Positions 17,776 through 26,071 of a stretch of 64,000 nucleotides of DNA are shown here, piece by piece (within the stretch, counting starts at the first letter, position 1; every line of letters starts with the position of its first letter). The stretch comes from CAIKBL01 sp964555355. GTDB lineage: Bacteria; Pseudomonadota; Gammaproteobacteria; Ga0077536. Below the pieces are notes generated by a model. It did no database searches, was not told the DNA's origin, and saw nothing but the letters and a program-made list of their open reading frames with translations. The DNA lies in contig CAZKRY010000004.1 in the NCBI GenBank assembly GCA_964555355.1, positions 314,811 to 378,810 on the forward strand, written 5' to 3'. Position numbers and translations under genes: made by a program.

Positions 17776-19032
17776 ATGAATATTTTGTTGATCGATGAGT
17801 CAAAGCGCCGCATGCAGATCGTGCGGCGTTTTCTCGCTAAGGCAAATCCGGATGTCGCTGTGACCGAATACGACGTCGATCAGCGCGGAATGCCGCCCCA
17901 TGCGTTCGACTGGAGCGAGTACGACGTTGCCGTCATCAACCAAGAGCTTGGGGTAGGTGGTACCGGGGTCGCCTGGCTTGAGAAATACCGATCTGCGGCG
18001 AACTTTCCGGCGACGGTACTCATCGCCAATCAAATCGACTCGAAATTGATGCAGGCGGCGTTGGAGTCTGGTGCGTCGACCGTGTTACCGCAACGCGACT
18101 TAACGCCCGAGATCTTAGGCGACGCGGTCACCAAGGCCCTCCAAGAACCGCGCCGCGCGGCACGCGAGGGCGATCGCACCTTTGGCGGTTCCGATCTGGA
18201 AGTGGTCGCGGAAATCCTCCGCAGTGCCGAAGACCGCGCGAGCGAGGGCTATCGTTTCATCCGTTTGATTGGGCAAGGCGCGATGTCACGCGTTTACCTC
18301 GCCGAGCGCGTGGCCGACAAACAAACCGTCGTGCTCAAGCTGCTCGACGGGACGTTGGCGGCCGATGATGAATCGGTGCAACGGCTGATCCGTGAGGCAT
18401 CGCTGGTTGCCGATATCGAAAGCCCCTACGTCGTCAAAATATTCGAGCAAGGCTTCACCAACAAGTACGGTTTTATCGCGATGGAGTTCTTCGCGAAAGG
18501 TGATTTGAAGCAGCGGCTGGAACGCGGCCTCACGATCAAAACCGCGTTCTCCTATTTTTTACATCTCATGCGTGGGCTCGAAATCATCCATCAGGCCGGA
18601 ATCATTCATCGCGATTTAAAGCCCGCGAATATTATGTTTCGCGCCAATGACGAACTGGCGATTGCGGATTTCGGCATTTCCAAGCGAGTCGACGCTACGA
18701 CGCAGCTCACACAGGCCGGTAGCCTCTTGGGCACGCCCGCCTATATGAGCCCCGAGCAGATCGGCGCTCAACCCGCCGATCACCGCTCCGATCTCTATAG
18801 CGCAGGCATCATGCTGCATGAAATGTTGACCGGTGTTCGTCCGTTTATCGCGGATTCGTTTACCGCACTCGCCATGCAGCACTTGCATAACGACCCGCCG
18901 CCGTTACCGCCGGAAGCAAAGGCGTTCGAGACGGTATATCGAAAATTGTTGGCGAAGGATCCCGCCGCGCGTTATCAAAGTGCGGCGGAAGTCGTGGCGG
19001 TACTCAAAAGCATGATGCGCCCGCGTGCGTGA
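17776..19032 (+). CDS. Ser/Thr protein kinase with N-terminal pseudo-receiver domain
   Basis: 418 residues. Residues 1-125 fold like a response-regulator receiver (MNILLIDES...), but the phosphoacceptor position reads VAVINQELG, with Asn55 in place of Asp. The usual Thr and Lys switch residues are also replaced (VLIANQ, VLPQRD). Residues 155-415 are a eukaryotic-type kinase: glycine loop IGQGAMSRVYLAERV, Lys in VVLKLLDG, catalytic loop HRDLKPANIMF, DFGISKR and GTPAYMSPEQ, all intact. No transmembrane segment or sensor domain is visible. The receiver probably works by protein contact rather than phosphorylation. Targets are unknown; the neighbouring GST-like gene and c-di-GMP genes are candidates. 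Confidence 0.9.
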   Translation: MNILLIDESKRRMQIVRRFLAKANPDVAVTEYDVDQRGMPPHAFDWSEYDVAVINQELGVGGTGVAWLEKYRSAANFPATVLIANQIDSKLMQAALESGASTVLPQRDLTPEILGDAVTKALQEPRRAAREGDRTFGGSDLEVVAEILRSAEDRASEGYRFIRLIGQGAMSRVYLAERVADKQTVVLKLLDGTLAADDESVQRLIREASLVADIESPYVVKIFEQGFTNKYGFIAMEFFAKGDLKQRLERGLTIKTAFSYFLHLMRGLEIIHQAGIIHRDLKPANIMFRANDELAIADFGISKRVDATTQLTQAGSLLGTPAYMSPEQIGAQPADHRSDLYSAGIMLHEMLTGVRPFIADSFTALAMQHLHNDPPPLPPEAKAFETVYRKLLAKDPAARYQSAAEVVAVLKSMMRPRA

Positions 19033-19052
19033 ACTTCACGCGTGAGCGCGAA

Positions 19053-20399
19053 CTAGCGCAAGGTTGCGCAGTGACGCGCCGTGCGGAGCGTCCAAGGCGC
19101 ATTGAGCAACCAAGCTTCAAGACGTGTGGCCAGAAGGGGGGGCGCAATGTAGGCGCCTTGCGCGCGTTGACAGCCCATCAGCGTTAGCGAATCCAACGTT
19201 TCTTCGTCTTCGACGCCATCGGCGATCACGGTCAGCTCAAAATTGTGCGCCAAATCGATGACCGATTTGACGATCCGGCGATCCGCCGGACTCTCCAGCA
19301 TGCCGCGTACAAACGAGCGATCAATTTTCAGTGCGTTGACCGGCAATTCTTTGAGAAATTTGAGCGAAGAATATTCAGCGCCAAAGTCATCGATGACGAT
19401 ACGTACACCGACTTCATGCAGGCGATTGAGCACCGTTAACGCTTTGGCCGGCTCGCGCATCAAGCTTTGCTCGGTAATCTCGACCGCCATCTGATCGGCG
19501 GTCACGCCCCAGAGTGGCAGGCTGTTTAGGATTTGATCGGCGATATAAGGCTCGCGCAAAACATGCGGCGATAAGTTGATAGACACGCCGAGTCCAGGCA
19601 GCACCGGCTGCCATTCGACGCTTTCCCGTAAGCCCGTGTTAAATCCCCACAAAGTCAGCGGCGAGATCAAACCGGCGTCCTCCGCCACCTTGACGAATAC
19701 CGCAGGTTTTACTTCACCAAATTCAGGGCTTACCCATCGCCAATGCATTTCCACCGCGACCAGATCGCCGGTTTCAATGTCAACTATCGGTTCGTAATTA
19801 CTGGTAAGCGCATTATGTTCCAGCGCGGTTCGCAAACTTTGCTCAAGGCTAAGGGGTGCGAGCATCTCCTGTGTGCCAACATGCGCGAATTGCACTAAGG
19901 GCGCCTGCGTGTTGAGTGCATGGCGTAGCGCCGTTTCCGCGCAAACGAGCAACGTGCTCGCGCATGCCGCGTCGCTTGGCGCCCGCGCGAGTCCGCAGGC
20001 GAGTCGCACGTGCACGTTGGCATTTCCGATGGAGATTGGTTGCTCTAACGCGCGCTCGATGCGGCTTACGGCCATCAGCGGTTGTGCGTGATTGCGCAAC
20101 GCCGGCAAGATCAAAGCCAGTTCACCGGGACCAATACGTATCACGCGATCGGAGGGCCGTAGGCATTGTCGGATGCGTGCGATCACTTGCAGCACCACCG
20201 CCTCGGCGCTGCGGGGACCAAGCTCAATGCGAATATCGCGCAATTGCAACACCTGGATCAGCACAAGCGCGAGATTCCCTTGCGCGAATTCGGCGTCGCT
20301 GACCAATGTGTCTAGCGCGTCCGGCGCATGGACCTTGGCATCATCGCGCGTCGCGCCTAGTTGCGCAGACCGGACTATTGCCTCAGAGGTAGAAATCAC
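19053..20399 (-). CDS. Degenerate GGDEF-EAL (c-di-GMP related) protein
   Basis: About 448 residues. The N-terminal domain resembles GGDEF, but the signature is RIGPGELALIL (GPGEL instead of GGDEF), so cyclase activity is unlikely. The C-terminal EAL domain has the first motif changed to VEMHWRW (EMH for EAL), keeps VSINLSPHVL, ITEQSL, DDFGAEYSSLKFL and LKIDRSFV, and has ADGVED where AEGVE is usual. Phosphodiesterase activity is therefore doubtful, and c-di-GMP binding is possible. The start is uncertain: the GTG at 20399 overlaps the end of the HD-GYP gene by 17 nt and lacks a clear Shine-Dalgarno. It is in an operon with that gene and convergent with the kinase gene. Confidence 0.75.
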   Translation of the reverse strand: MISTSEAIVRSAQLGATRDDAKVHAPDALDTLVSDAEFAQGNLALVLIQVLQLRDIRIELGPRSAEAVVLQVIARIRQCLRPSDRVIRIGPGELALILPALRNHAQPLMAVSRIERALEQPISIGNANVHVRLACGLARAPSDAACASTLLVCAETALRHALNTQAPLVQFAHVGTQEMLAPLSLEQSLRTALEHNALTSNYEPIVDIETGDLVAVEMHWRWVSPEFGEVKPAVFVKVAEDAGLISPLTLWGFNTGLRESVEWQPVLPGLGVSINLSPHVLREPYIADQILNSLPLWGVTADQMAVEITEQSLMREPAKALTVLNRLHEVGVRIVIDDFGAEYSSLKFLKELPVNALKIDRSFVRGMLESPADRRIVKSVIDLAHNFELTVIADGVEDEETLDSLTLMGCQRAQGAYIAPPLLATRLEAWLLNAPWTLRTARHCATLR

Positions 20400-21606
20400 T
20401 GGGGTGCACGTTATAGGTGCCGGGTTCCAAGCTGCGTTGGATATGCAATGCGATCCCTGCTTCGTCCTCGTCTTCAACCATCAAATCACGGGTCCACGGT
20501 TCGGAATACTCAATCTTGTCGGGATTCAGCACTATCAATACCTGCGGCCGCAGGCGGCGCGCACGATTCTGACCGACCACGATCCCAACTTCGCCGTTAC
20601 TGAGTTCGACCAAAGTACCGATAGGGTAAACGCCCAAGGTCTGGATGAATTGTTCGATCAATTCATCCTGAAACAGCGTATTGCGAAAATTGTAGAGTGA
20701 CTTGATTGCCTCATGCGGTGATGTGCTCGGTGCGTAGGGGCGATGCGAAGTGATGGCATCGAAAAAATCGATAATCCCAGCCATGCGGCCGAATAGCGGA
20801 ATATCCCCGCCTTTGAGTCCTCTAGGGTAGCCGCTGCCGTCGAATCGTTCGTGATGCGTGGCAACCAGCGAGAGCGTGCGCGGCGCTATTCCGCTGCTTT
20901 GCTGTAGGAGATCGACGCCGTGCGCGACATGCATTTTGACGACTTCAAATTCCGGCGGTAGCAGACTGCCCGGCTTGTCGAGCAAGCGCTTCGGGATCTT
21001 GCTCTTACCGACGTCAAATAGTAGCGCGCCGAGCGCGAGCTCATGAATTTGTTCGGGCGGCAGTCCAAGTTGGCGACCGAAGGCGATCGCATAGGCTGTG
21101 CATTGAATCGAATGACCGTAGGTATACGAGTCTTCTTTGCGAATTTTATTCAATAGCAAGAACGCATCCGGGTTACGCAAGATACTGCGTTCCATTTCCG
21201 TCACCGTGCGATCGACGGTGTCAAAATCAGGCTTATGCCCGGCGGCGGCATGCGTAAAAACTTCGGTGATCGCCGAGACCACCGCGGTGCGCACTTGTTT
21301 CGCGACATGGATTTCATCATTGAGCGCGGTTTCTTTAACGTACTCAACTTGCGGGCGCGGCAGCGGCGCGGCGGGAACGCCGGGCGGCAGCGGTGCCGGT
21401 CCGCCTAAGGTCGTCGTTGGTGGGACCACGCCTTTTTCGGTGTCGATATAGACGAACTGACAATACTCGCGGAGTTTACGCAGTTGGACTTCCTGCTCCA
21501 CGACAAAGCCTTGAAACGGGAACGGCGTCTCGGTCCACGGCCGATCCAATTTTGCGACATACATCCCTTTGCCCACCTGGTGCGCGGGCAATTTAATCTG
21601 CAGCAT
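20383..21606 (-). CDS. HD-GYP domain protein with altered HD motif
   Basis: 407 residues. The N-terminus is a DUF3391-like domain (MLQIKLPAHQVGKGMYVAKL). A proline-rich linker follows at about residues 61-90. The HD-GYP domain spans about 145-340. His165, His226, His251-His252 and GSGYPRGL are present. The defining HD doublet reads LLFDVGK, with Phe197 in place of His, so one metal ligand is missing. It may be an inactive c-di-GMP receptor or have reduced phosphodiesterase activity. The ATG at 21606 follows a GAGGGG element. The next gene, a degenerate EAL protein, overlaps its 3' end. Confidence 0.85.
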   Translation of the reverse strand: MLQIKLPAHQVGKGMYVAKLDRPWTETPFPFQGFVVEQEVQLRKLREYCQFVYIDTEKGVVPPTTTLGGPAPLPPGVPAAPLPRPQVEYVKETALNDEIHVAKQVRTAVVSAITEVFTHAAAGHKPDFDTVDRTVTEMERSILRNPDAFLLLNKIRKEDSYTYGHSIQCTAYAIAFGRQLGLPPEQIHELALGALLFDVGKSKIPKRLLDKPGSLLPPEFEVVKMHVAHGVDLLQQSSGIAPRTLSLVATHHERFDGSGYPRGLKGGDIPLFGRMAGIIDFFDAITSHRPYAPSTSPHEAIKSLYNFRNTLFQDELIEQFIQTLGVYPIGTLVELSNGEVGIVVGQNRARRLRPQVLIVLNPDKIEYSEPWTRDLMVEDEDEAGIALHIQRSLEPGTYNVHPSDFYL

Positions 21607-21915
21607 GAGTGAGCCCCTCGTTGTCCTGCCTTAAGCGCTAACCACTTATTGATGTGGCTGTGTCGACGTCGGTACGTCAATCCGTACCAAAGATAGCGGA
21701 TGACCATTGCGACTTCGCGCGGTGGTAACGGATGTGCGAACCCGCGCACAGGATTTAACGCGGAAGTGCGAGCGTTGCCGCAGAGCCGGCGAAATCCTGT
21801 GCGCCGGCGCATGTTTTACCCAAGAACCCATCAAGTCAGCTAAGCCGGCGGCCGTTATGCCTTGCGAGCACCGGCATTGGGCCGCGCGTCGCTCATAGAT
21901 GAGAAAGTGGATGCA
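21607..21915. other. Intergenic region between divergent genes, no gene seen
   Basis: About 309 bases separate the HD-GYP gene from a small plus-strand reading frame. Short open frames are present, but none has a recognisable protein. It must contain the promoter of the HD-GYP/EAL pair; no convincing -10/-35 pair was identified. Confidence 0.4.
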
Positions 21916-22113
21916 ATGAAAACCAGAATATTCAGCACAGGATTATGTACGGCGGTCATGTTTGCCGCTGTACACGGCACCGCGTTCGCCGGACCTGGCG
22001 AAAAAGTAACGTCGGCGATGACCAAGGTGGCGTATGTCGATTCGGCAACTTCACCGAATCATCGCGTGCGACCGCAACGTGACACGCTGAACCTAGTCGA
22101 TAACGAGCGATAA
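21916..22113 (+). CDS. Small exported protein of unknown function
   Basis: 65 residues: basic start MKTR, a hydrophobic stretch (GLCTAVMFAAVHG) and a plausible signal peptidase site after TAFA (AFA|GPG). The mature part of about 40 residues (KVTSAMTKVAYVDSATS...) is not recognised. The Shine-Dalgarno is weak. The signal-peptide pattern is the main support, so this could be a chance frame. Confidence 0.4.
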   Translation: MKTRIFSTGLCTAVMFAAVHGTAFAGPGEKVTSAMTKVAYVDSATSPNHRVRPQRDTLNLVDNER

Positions 22114-22149
22114 CCCGGTGCGCGAGCGCTACGCGGCCGTACGGAATTC

Positions 22150-22522
22150 CGCAATCGCCGCGCGCCGCTCCCAGCGTCTTTGCCGCGAGGGTGCGCACAT
22201 CGTCGGCAAGCACCGCGAATCCTCGGCTCTGTTCGCCCGCGCGCCGCCTCGATTGCCGCGTTTAGCGCCAGCAAATTGGTTTGATCCGCGATCTCACGAA
22301 TGACATGCATGACTTTGCCGATTTCCTGCACGCGCCGATCAAGAAATGCGAGCGACTGCGCGACGGCATTACTTTGTGCCTGCACTCATCGCGTTGATGC
22401 AATTGCGCGCGGTGCACGTGATACACGTAAGTCGTGTAGGCGACGATACTGAGCAAGTTGACACAGATGGCCGCTGCCAGAACCGCGTTGCGCGAAGGTA
22501 GCCGATAGAAAAAACCGAGCAT
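22150..22522 (-). pseudogene. Methyl-accepting chemotaxis protein remnant
   Basis: The start ATG at 22522 has AGAGG upstream and begins MLGFFYRLPSRNAVLAAAIC, a first transmembrane helix continuing to about residue 30. The frame is then lost, and about 130 bases later the conserved chemoreceptor tip appears: IGKVMHVIREIADQTNLLAL then NAAIEAAR. After AAR another frame change, explained by loss of two bases in a CGCGCG run near 22243, leads to FAVLADDVRTLAAKT. The ligand-binding domain, HAMP domain and most of the signalling helix bundle are gone. It cannot encode a working receptor. Confidence 0.8.
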
Positions 22523-22687
22523 GTTGCCTCTGTGAGGTTCACGGATGCACGAGTATCGGGCTGTTGCCATGCCGACTTAAGACTACGCGATACGGATCCC
22601 GCGCCCCTTTTAAGAAAAATCCGGGGCGTAGCGGCGACGCACATCCCGTATACTCGCGCTTCATCCGAATACGAGAGGAATCAGCCC

Positions 22688-23536
22688 ATGGACCTAGGTG
22701 TCATCATTTTCCCTACCGATAAAGCCATACAGCCCATTGAGCTTGCCAAAGAGGTCGAGGCTCGCGGCTTTGAGTCGCTGTGGTTTCCAGAGCACAGCCA
22801 CATTCCAACCAGTCGTGAAACGCCGTGGGGCGGCTTCAAGCATTTGGGTCCGCTTCCCGAAGAATACTGGCGCACACACGATCAATTCGTGGCGCTGACC
22901 GCGGCGGCAGCGGTAACGACCAAACTGCGCTTGGGTACTGGCATCACGTTGGTGGCGCAACGCGATCCAATATGGCTCGCCAAAGAGGTGGCGAGCCTCG
23001 ACGTGATTTCAGGCGGGCGGTTTGAGTTTGGAATTGGCTACGGTTGGAACGTCGAAGAGATGCGCAACCACAAGCTCGACTTTAAAAAGCGCCGCGAGAT
23101 CCTGCGTGAATACATATTGTTAATGAAACAGCTCTGGACCAAGGAAGAAGTCGAATTCAATGGTGAACACGTCAAGTTCGAGAAGAGCTGGGCGTGGCCG
23201 AAACCCACCCAAAAACCGCACCCCAAAATCATCATGGGCGGCGCCCTGGGGCCCAAGACCGCCGCGCATGTGGCGGAGTTCTGTGATGGTTGGATGCCGT
23301 TGAGCGGACTGTATGATTTTGATGGTGGACTCAAGCAATTGGCCGATGCCTGCAAGAAGATCGGGCGCGATCCCAAATCCATCGAATTGGGCGTGTTCTT
23401 CGCGATGCCGCCGGATATGGAAGCGATCAAAAAACTATCAGGCTTAGGTGTTAAGCGTGCGATTCTGCCGCTGCCACCGGCCGGGCGCGAGAAAGTACTG
23501 CCGATCCTCGATCAGTACGCGCAATTGATGAAATAA
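22688..23536 (+). CDS. LLM-class oxidoreductase (F420-dependent-type family)
   Basis: 282 residues, the typical length of the short F420-type branch of luciferase-like proteins. Motifs include MDLGVIIFPTDKAIQPIELA, GFESLWFPEHSHIPTSRETP, the LGTGITLVAQRDP strand, SGGRFEFGIGYGWNVEEMRN and PHPKIIMGG. The FGIGYGWN-x-EE segment is typical of the TIGR03619-like group annotated as F420-dependent. Whether this organism makes F420 is not shown in this window. GAGAGGA lies 9 nt before the ATG. A cupin gene is convergent, and a second enzyme of the same group lies downstream. Confidence 0.85.
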   Translation: MDLGVIIFPTDKAIQPIELAKEVEARGFESLWFPEHSHIPTSRETPWGGFKHLGPLPEEYWRTHDQFVALTAAAAVTTKLRLGTGITLVAQRDPIWLAKEVASLDVISGGRFEFGIGYGWNVEEMRNHKLDFKKRREILREYILLMKQLWTKEEVEFNGEHVKFEKSWAWPKPTQKPHPKIIMGGALGPKTAAHVAEFCDGWMPLSGLYDFDGGLKQLADACKKIGRDPKSIELGVFFAMPPDMEAIKKLSGLGVKRAILPLPPAGREKVLPILDQYAQLMK

Positions 23537-23573
23537 AGCGGCTTCGCCAGCCGACCGACAACGCTCTTGAGTC

Positions 23574-23603
23574 GCCCTCTCCCGCTTGCGGGAGAGGGTC
23601 TTC
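23574..23603. repeat. Truncated REP-like palindrome
   Basis: It contains CCCTCTCCCGCTTGCGGGAG with AGGGTCTTC directly attached; the GGGGTGAGGG tail seen in other copies is missing. It lies between convergent stops and touches the stop codon of the cupin gene. Confidence 0.7.
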
Positions 23604-23944
23604 TACTTCTTTGTCTCAACCAAAATTTCTCGATAACGCGTTGGCCCGCCGTTACGGGCGCTATGGCGCGCCGGTGCACGCAAGCCTTTATCGTCCGTGG
23701 TGACCAACTCATTCCCCTCTAATCGCAATGGAAAGATCGCACCGGTGGGCGCATCGAAGGCCCCGAGATATTTGTCGTGCTCATCGAATACTTCGAGCTT
23801 GGTGCCTTCCAGGACGTACCAGACATAGTCGTGTTCGTGCGTGTGGACTGGCGTCGTTTCGCCGGGTTCGAGCACAAATTCCCACAGGATAATTTTGTCG
23901 TTTTCAAATAATTTGGTGGTGCCGACCGCGCCGGGGTTACCCAT
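23603..23944 (-). CDS. Cupin-fold protein
   Basis: About 113 residues forming a single cupin barrel. Motif 1 is PVHTHEHDYVWYVLEG, with metal-ligand candidates His, His and Glu replaced in part by Asp. Motif 2 around residues 70-90 (TGAIFPLRLEGNELVTT) lacks a clear His. The similarity is to small auxiliary cupins near flavoenzymes. The GGAG upstream fits the ATG at 23944 better than the ATG at 23950. It lies between two luciferase-like oxidoreductase genes, so it may act on or sense the same substrate. Confidence 0.75.
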   Translation of the reverse strand: MGNPGAVGTTKLFENDKIILWEFVLEPGETTPVHTHEHDYVWYVLEGTKLEVFDEHDKYLGAFDAPTGAIFPLRLEGNELVTTDDKGLRAPARHSARNGGPTRYREILVETKK

Positions 23945-24078
23945 GAACATATCTCCGCTGGTGAGTGCAGATGTACATTGTAGCGGCTGCACGGCGCCTA
24001 CGCAGTCGTTATGCTCGCGGGAAGCATCCGACGTTACGCGCCGCCGCTATTGAACTTCGAAACACCAGGGGGAACTTT

Positions 24079-24954
24079 ATGAAAGTAGGAGTCTTTTCAA
24101 TCTTGCCAGATGCGTTGGCCGATCCGGCGCTCGTCGCCAAACACGCGGAAGACCTGGGCTTCGCGTCTTACTGGGTGCCTGACCACATCATTCTGCCGGT
24201 TAAATTCAGCACGCCTTATCCCGGAAATCCCGATCCGGCCGCACCCCCACCCGACTACCTATGGCAAATGCCTGATCCGCTGATCGCGCTGATGCGCGCG
24301 GCGACGGCGACTACTCGTTTGGAAGTGGGCACCGGCGTGTTGCTGGTGCCGGAACGCAATCCACTCCATCTCGCAAAGGAGATCGCGTCACTCGATCACT
24401 TCTGTGGCGGCCGTTTCCATTTTGGGATCGGCGCGGGATGGAACAAGGAAGAATGTGAAATGCTCGGTGGTGATTTTGCGCACCGTTGGACGCAGGTGCG
24501 CGAATCCATCGAAGTCATGAAAGCATGCTGGACGCAGGAGGAGTCAGAATATCACGGCAAGTACTACGACTATCCGCCGGTCCGTTGTTTTCCCAAACCG
24601 GCGCAACGTCCACATCCACCGATCTATTTGGGTTCGATCATGTTCAACGACGAGTGGGCCAAACGCGTGTTCAATCGCATCGTGCGCTATGGAGATGGTT
24701 GGTTACCGGTGGTGCAGAACGCCGCGCAAGTGGTCGCCGGGCGCGATCAATTACATGTCATCGCCGAAGCTGCCGGACGCGATCCGGCATCAATCCGGAT
24801 CACCGTCTTCGGTGGCCAGCATCAGTGGCGCAAACGCGCTCAAATTGAGCAATTTGAAGGAGTCGGTGTCGAGCAGGTCACGATTTGGATCAACGCGCGG
24901 CTGACCGACGATATTCGTCGCGAATTGGATGAGCTTGCCCGTGCGGTGCTTTAA
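24079..24954 (+). CDS. LLM-class oxidoreductase (F420-dependent-type family)
   Basis: 291 residues, related to but distinct from the enzyme at 22688. It begins MKVGVFSILPDALADPALVA. Barrel motifs are GFASYWVPDHIILP, LEVGTGVLLVPERNPLHLAK, GGRFHFGIGAGWNKEECEML and RPHPPIYLGS. The GIGAGWNKEE loop is typical of F420-type LLM proteins that act on small oxygenated or xenobiotic compounds. A strong GGGGGA element precedes the ATG. It is transcribed away from the cupin gene, and the substrate is unknown. Confidence 0.85.
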   Translation: MKVGVFSILPDALADPALVAKHAEDLGFASYWVPDHIILPVKFSTPYPGNPDPAAPPPDYLWQMPDPLIALMRAATATTRLEVGTGVLLVPERNPLHLAKEIASLDHFCGGRFHFGIGAGWNKEECEMLGGDFAHRWTQVRESIEVMKACWTQEESEYHGKYYDYPPVRCFPKPAQRPHPPIYLGSIMFNDEWAKRVFNRIVRYGDGWLPVVQNAAQVVAGRDQLHVIAEAAGRDPASIRITVFGGQHQWRKRAQIEQFEGVGVEQVTIWINARLTDDIRRELDELARAVL

Positions 24955-25014
24955 GGAGGAACCGCACTAGCGCAGCGCGACTTCCGATACTCGACTGGTT
25001 TGGTCTGGGGTTTC

Positions 25015-25119
25015 TTAAATACCGAGCTTGATGATGACAAAGAAGAACAGCGCGACGGCGACTATTGCTAGCCAATTGCGCGACTGATGTGTACGGCGGC
25101 GTTCGGACGATTGCGGCAT
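25015..25119 (-). CDS. Possible small single-pass membrane protein
   Basis: About 34 residues: a polar basic N-terminus (MPQSSERRRTHQSRNW) followed by one transmembrane segment (LAIVAVALFFFVIIKLGI). This layout matches the tiny membrane subunits often found beside oxidases and proton channels. It ends the minus-strand cluster that follows the TolQ-like gene by 125 nt. There is no clear Shine-Dalgarno, and the frame extends upstream. Confidence 0.4.
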   Translation of the reverse strand: MPQSSERRRTHQSRNWLAIVAVALFFFVIIKLGI

Positions 25120-25243
25120 TGAGATACTTGGCTTCCATGGAATCAATGTCGCGTACATATCACCCGCGTCGCTATTTTGGGTCAATCGCTCAAACGTCAA
25201 CCATTGTCAGAAACCCCGATCGCCGCCGAATTTTGTCGACAAG

Positions 25244-26041
25244 TTAACGTTCTCGCAGATGACGGATCAGATGATCGTCAACATAGGTCTTCGTATCGAG
25301 CACCAATCTATCTTGCGAGAGCTGGAGCTGATGCAAAAAGAACATGACTAAAATGCACAGCGTTAGTGCGACGAGCGTTGCATTAAAGGTTATGCCCAAC
25401 CCTTGCGTCACGCCGGTGACGTCGCCTGCCGCGGCACGTTGCGCCTGTTGAAGCGCCGCACCGATGCCGCGCACCGTGCCGACAAAACCCACTGCCGGAA
25501 TCGCCCACACGGAGAATCGGATCAGCGAGAGCTCGGCATCCAAGCGCGAAGCTTCAAACTCGCACTCGTCACGCGCGGCGCTCGCGGCATGTTGCACGCT
25601 GCGCGTCGCGCCGAAACGATTCATGACCACTTTCAGTGCGCGGGGCAAGAAGCGGCGTTGTTGCGCCTCCGGCAATTGTTCGATATGCCGTGAGTACTCG
25701 CGAACGTCATCCGGAAAGATGACCTTTCCCGCGGCGAGCCCCACGAACTCCTCATCGAGCAACCGACGCTCACGACTCATGAGAAAATAACGGTAGCCCA
25801 AAATAAGCCCGGCCCACATCGCGAGTACGAAACACGCCTCGGGTTCGGTGTCGTGCAAAATGACCATCAGCGCCGGCTTTGGCGCAAAGGTGGGTTCCAC
25901 TTTCCAGCGTTCCACCCATTGTTGTTGGATCTCGGCGGCCGCTGGGCGAATCACCGTGGTGTAGGCGATGTGCACCACGATGACCGACAACAACAGCGAC
26001 ACCATCATGTAGAAAAAATCAAAGGGAAATCGTTTATTCAT
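25244..26041 (-). CDS. MotA/TolQ/ExbB-family proton channel protein
   Basis: 265 residues. An N-terminal transmembrane helix (FFYMMVSLLLSVIVVHIAYT), a second near residue 75 and two more in the C-terminal half match the TolQ/ExbB/MotA layout. The third helix carries AIPAVGFVGTVRGIGAALQQ, and the fourth region GLGITFNATLVALTLCIL is the family's proline/glycine and Thr-rich pore signature. The long loop between helices 2 and 3 would be cytoplasmic. In this family the channel couples proton flow to a single-pass partner; here the two VWA proteins encoded just upstream carry the matching helix. The ATG at 26041 has AGGT 6 nt upstream. Confidence 0.88.
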   Translation of the reverse strand: MNKRFPFDFFYMMVSLLLSVIVVHIAYTTVIRPAAAEIQQQWVERWKVEPTFAPKPALMVILHDTEPEACFVLAMWAGLILGYRYFLMSRERRLLDEEFVGLAAGKVIFPDDVREYSRHIEQLPEAQQRRFLPRALKVVMNRFGATRSVQHAASAARDECEFEASRLDAELSLIRFSVWAIPAVGFVGTVRGIGAALQQAQRAAAGDVTGVTQGLGITFNATLVALTLCILVMFFLHQLQLSQDRLVLDTKTYVDDHLIRHLRER

Positions 26042-26071
26042 AGTGACCTACGCCCGCCCCGTTATCTGAAG

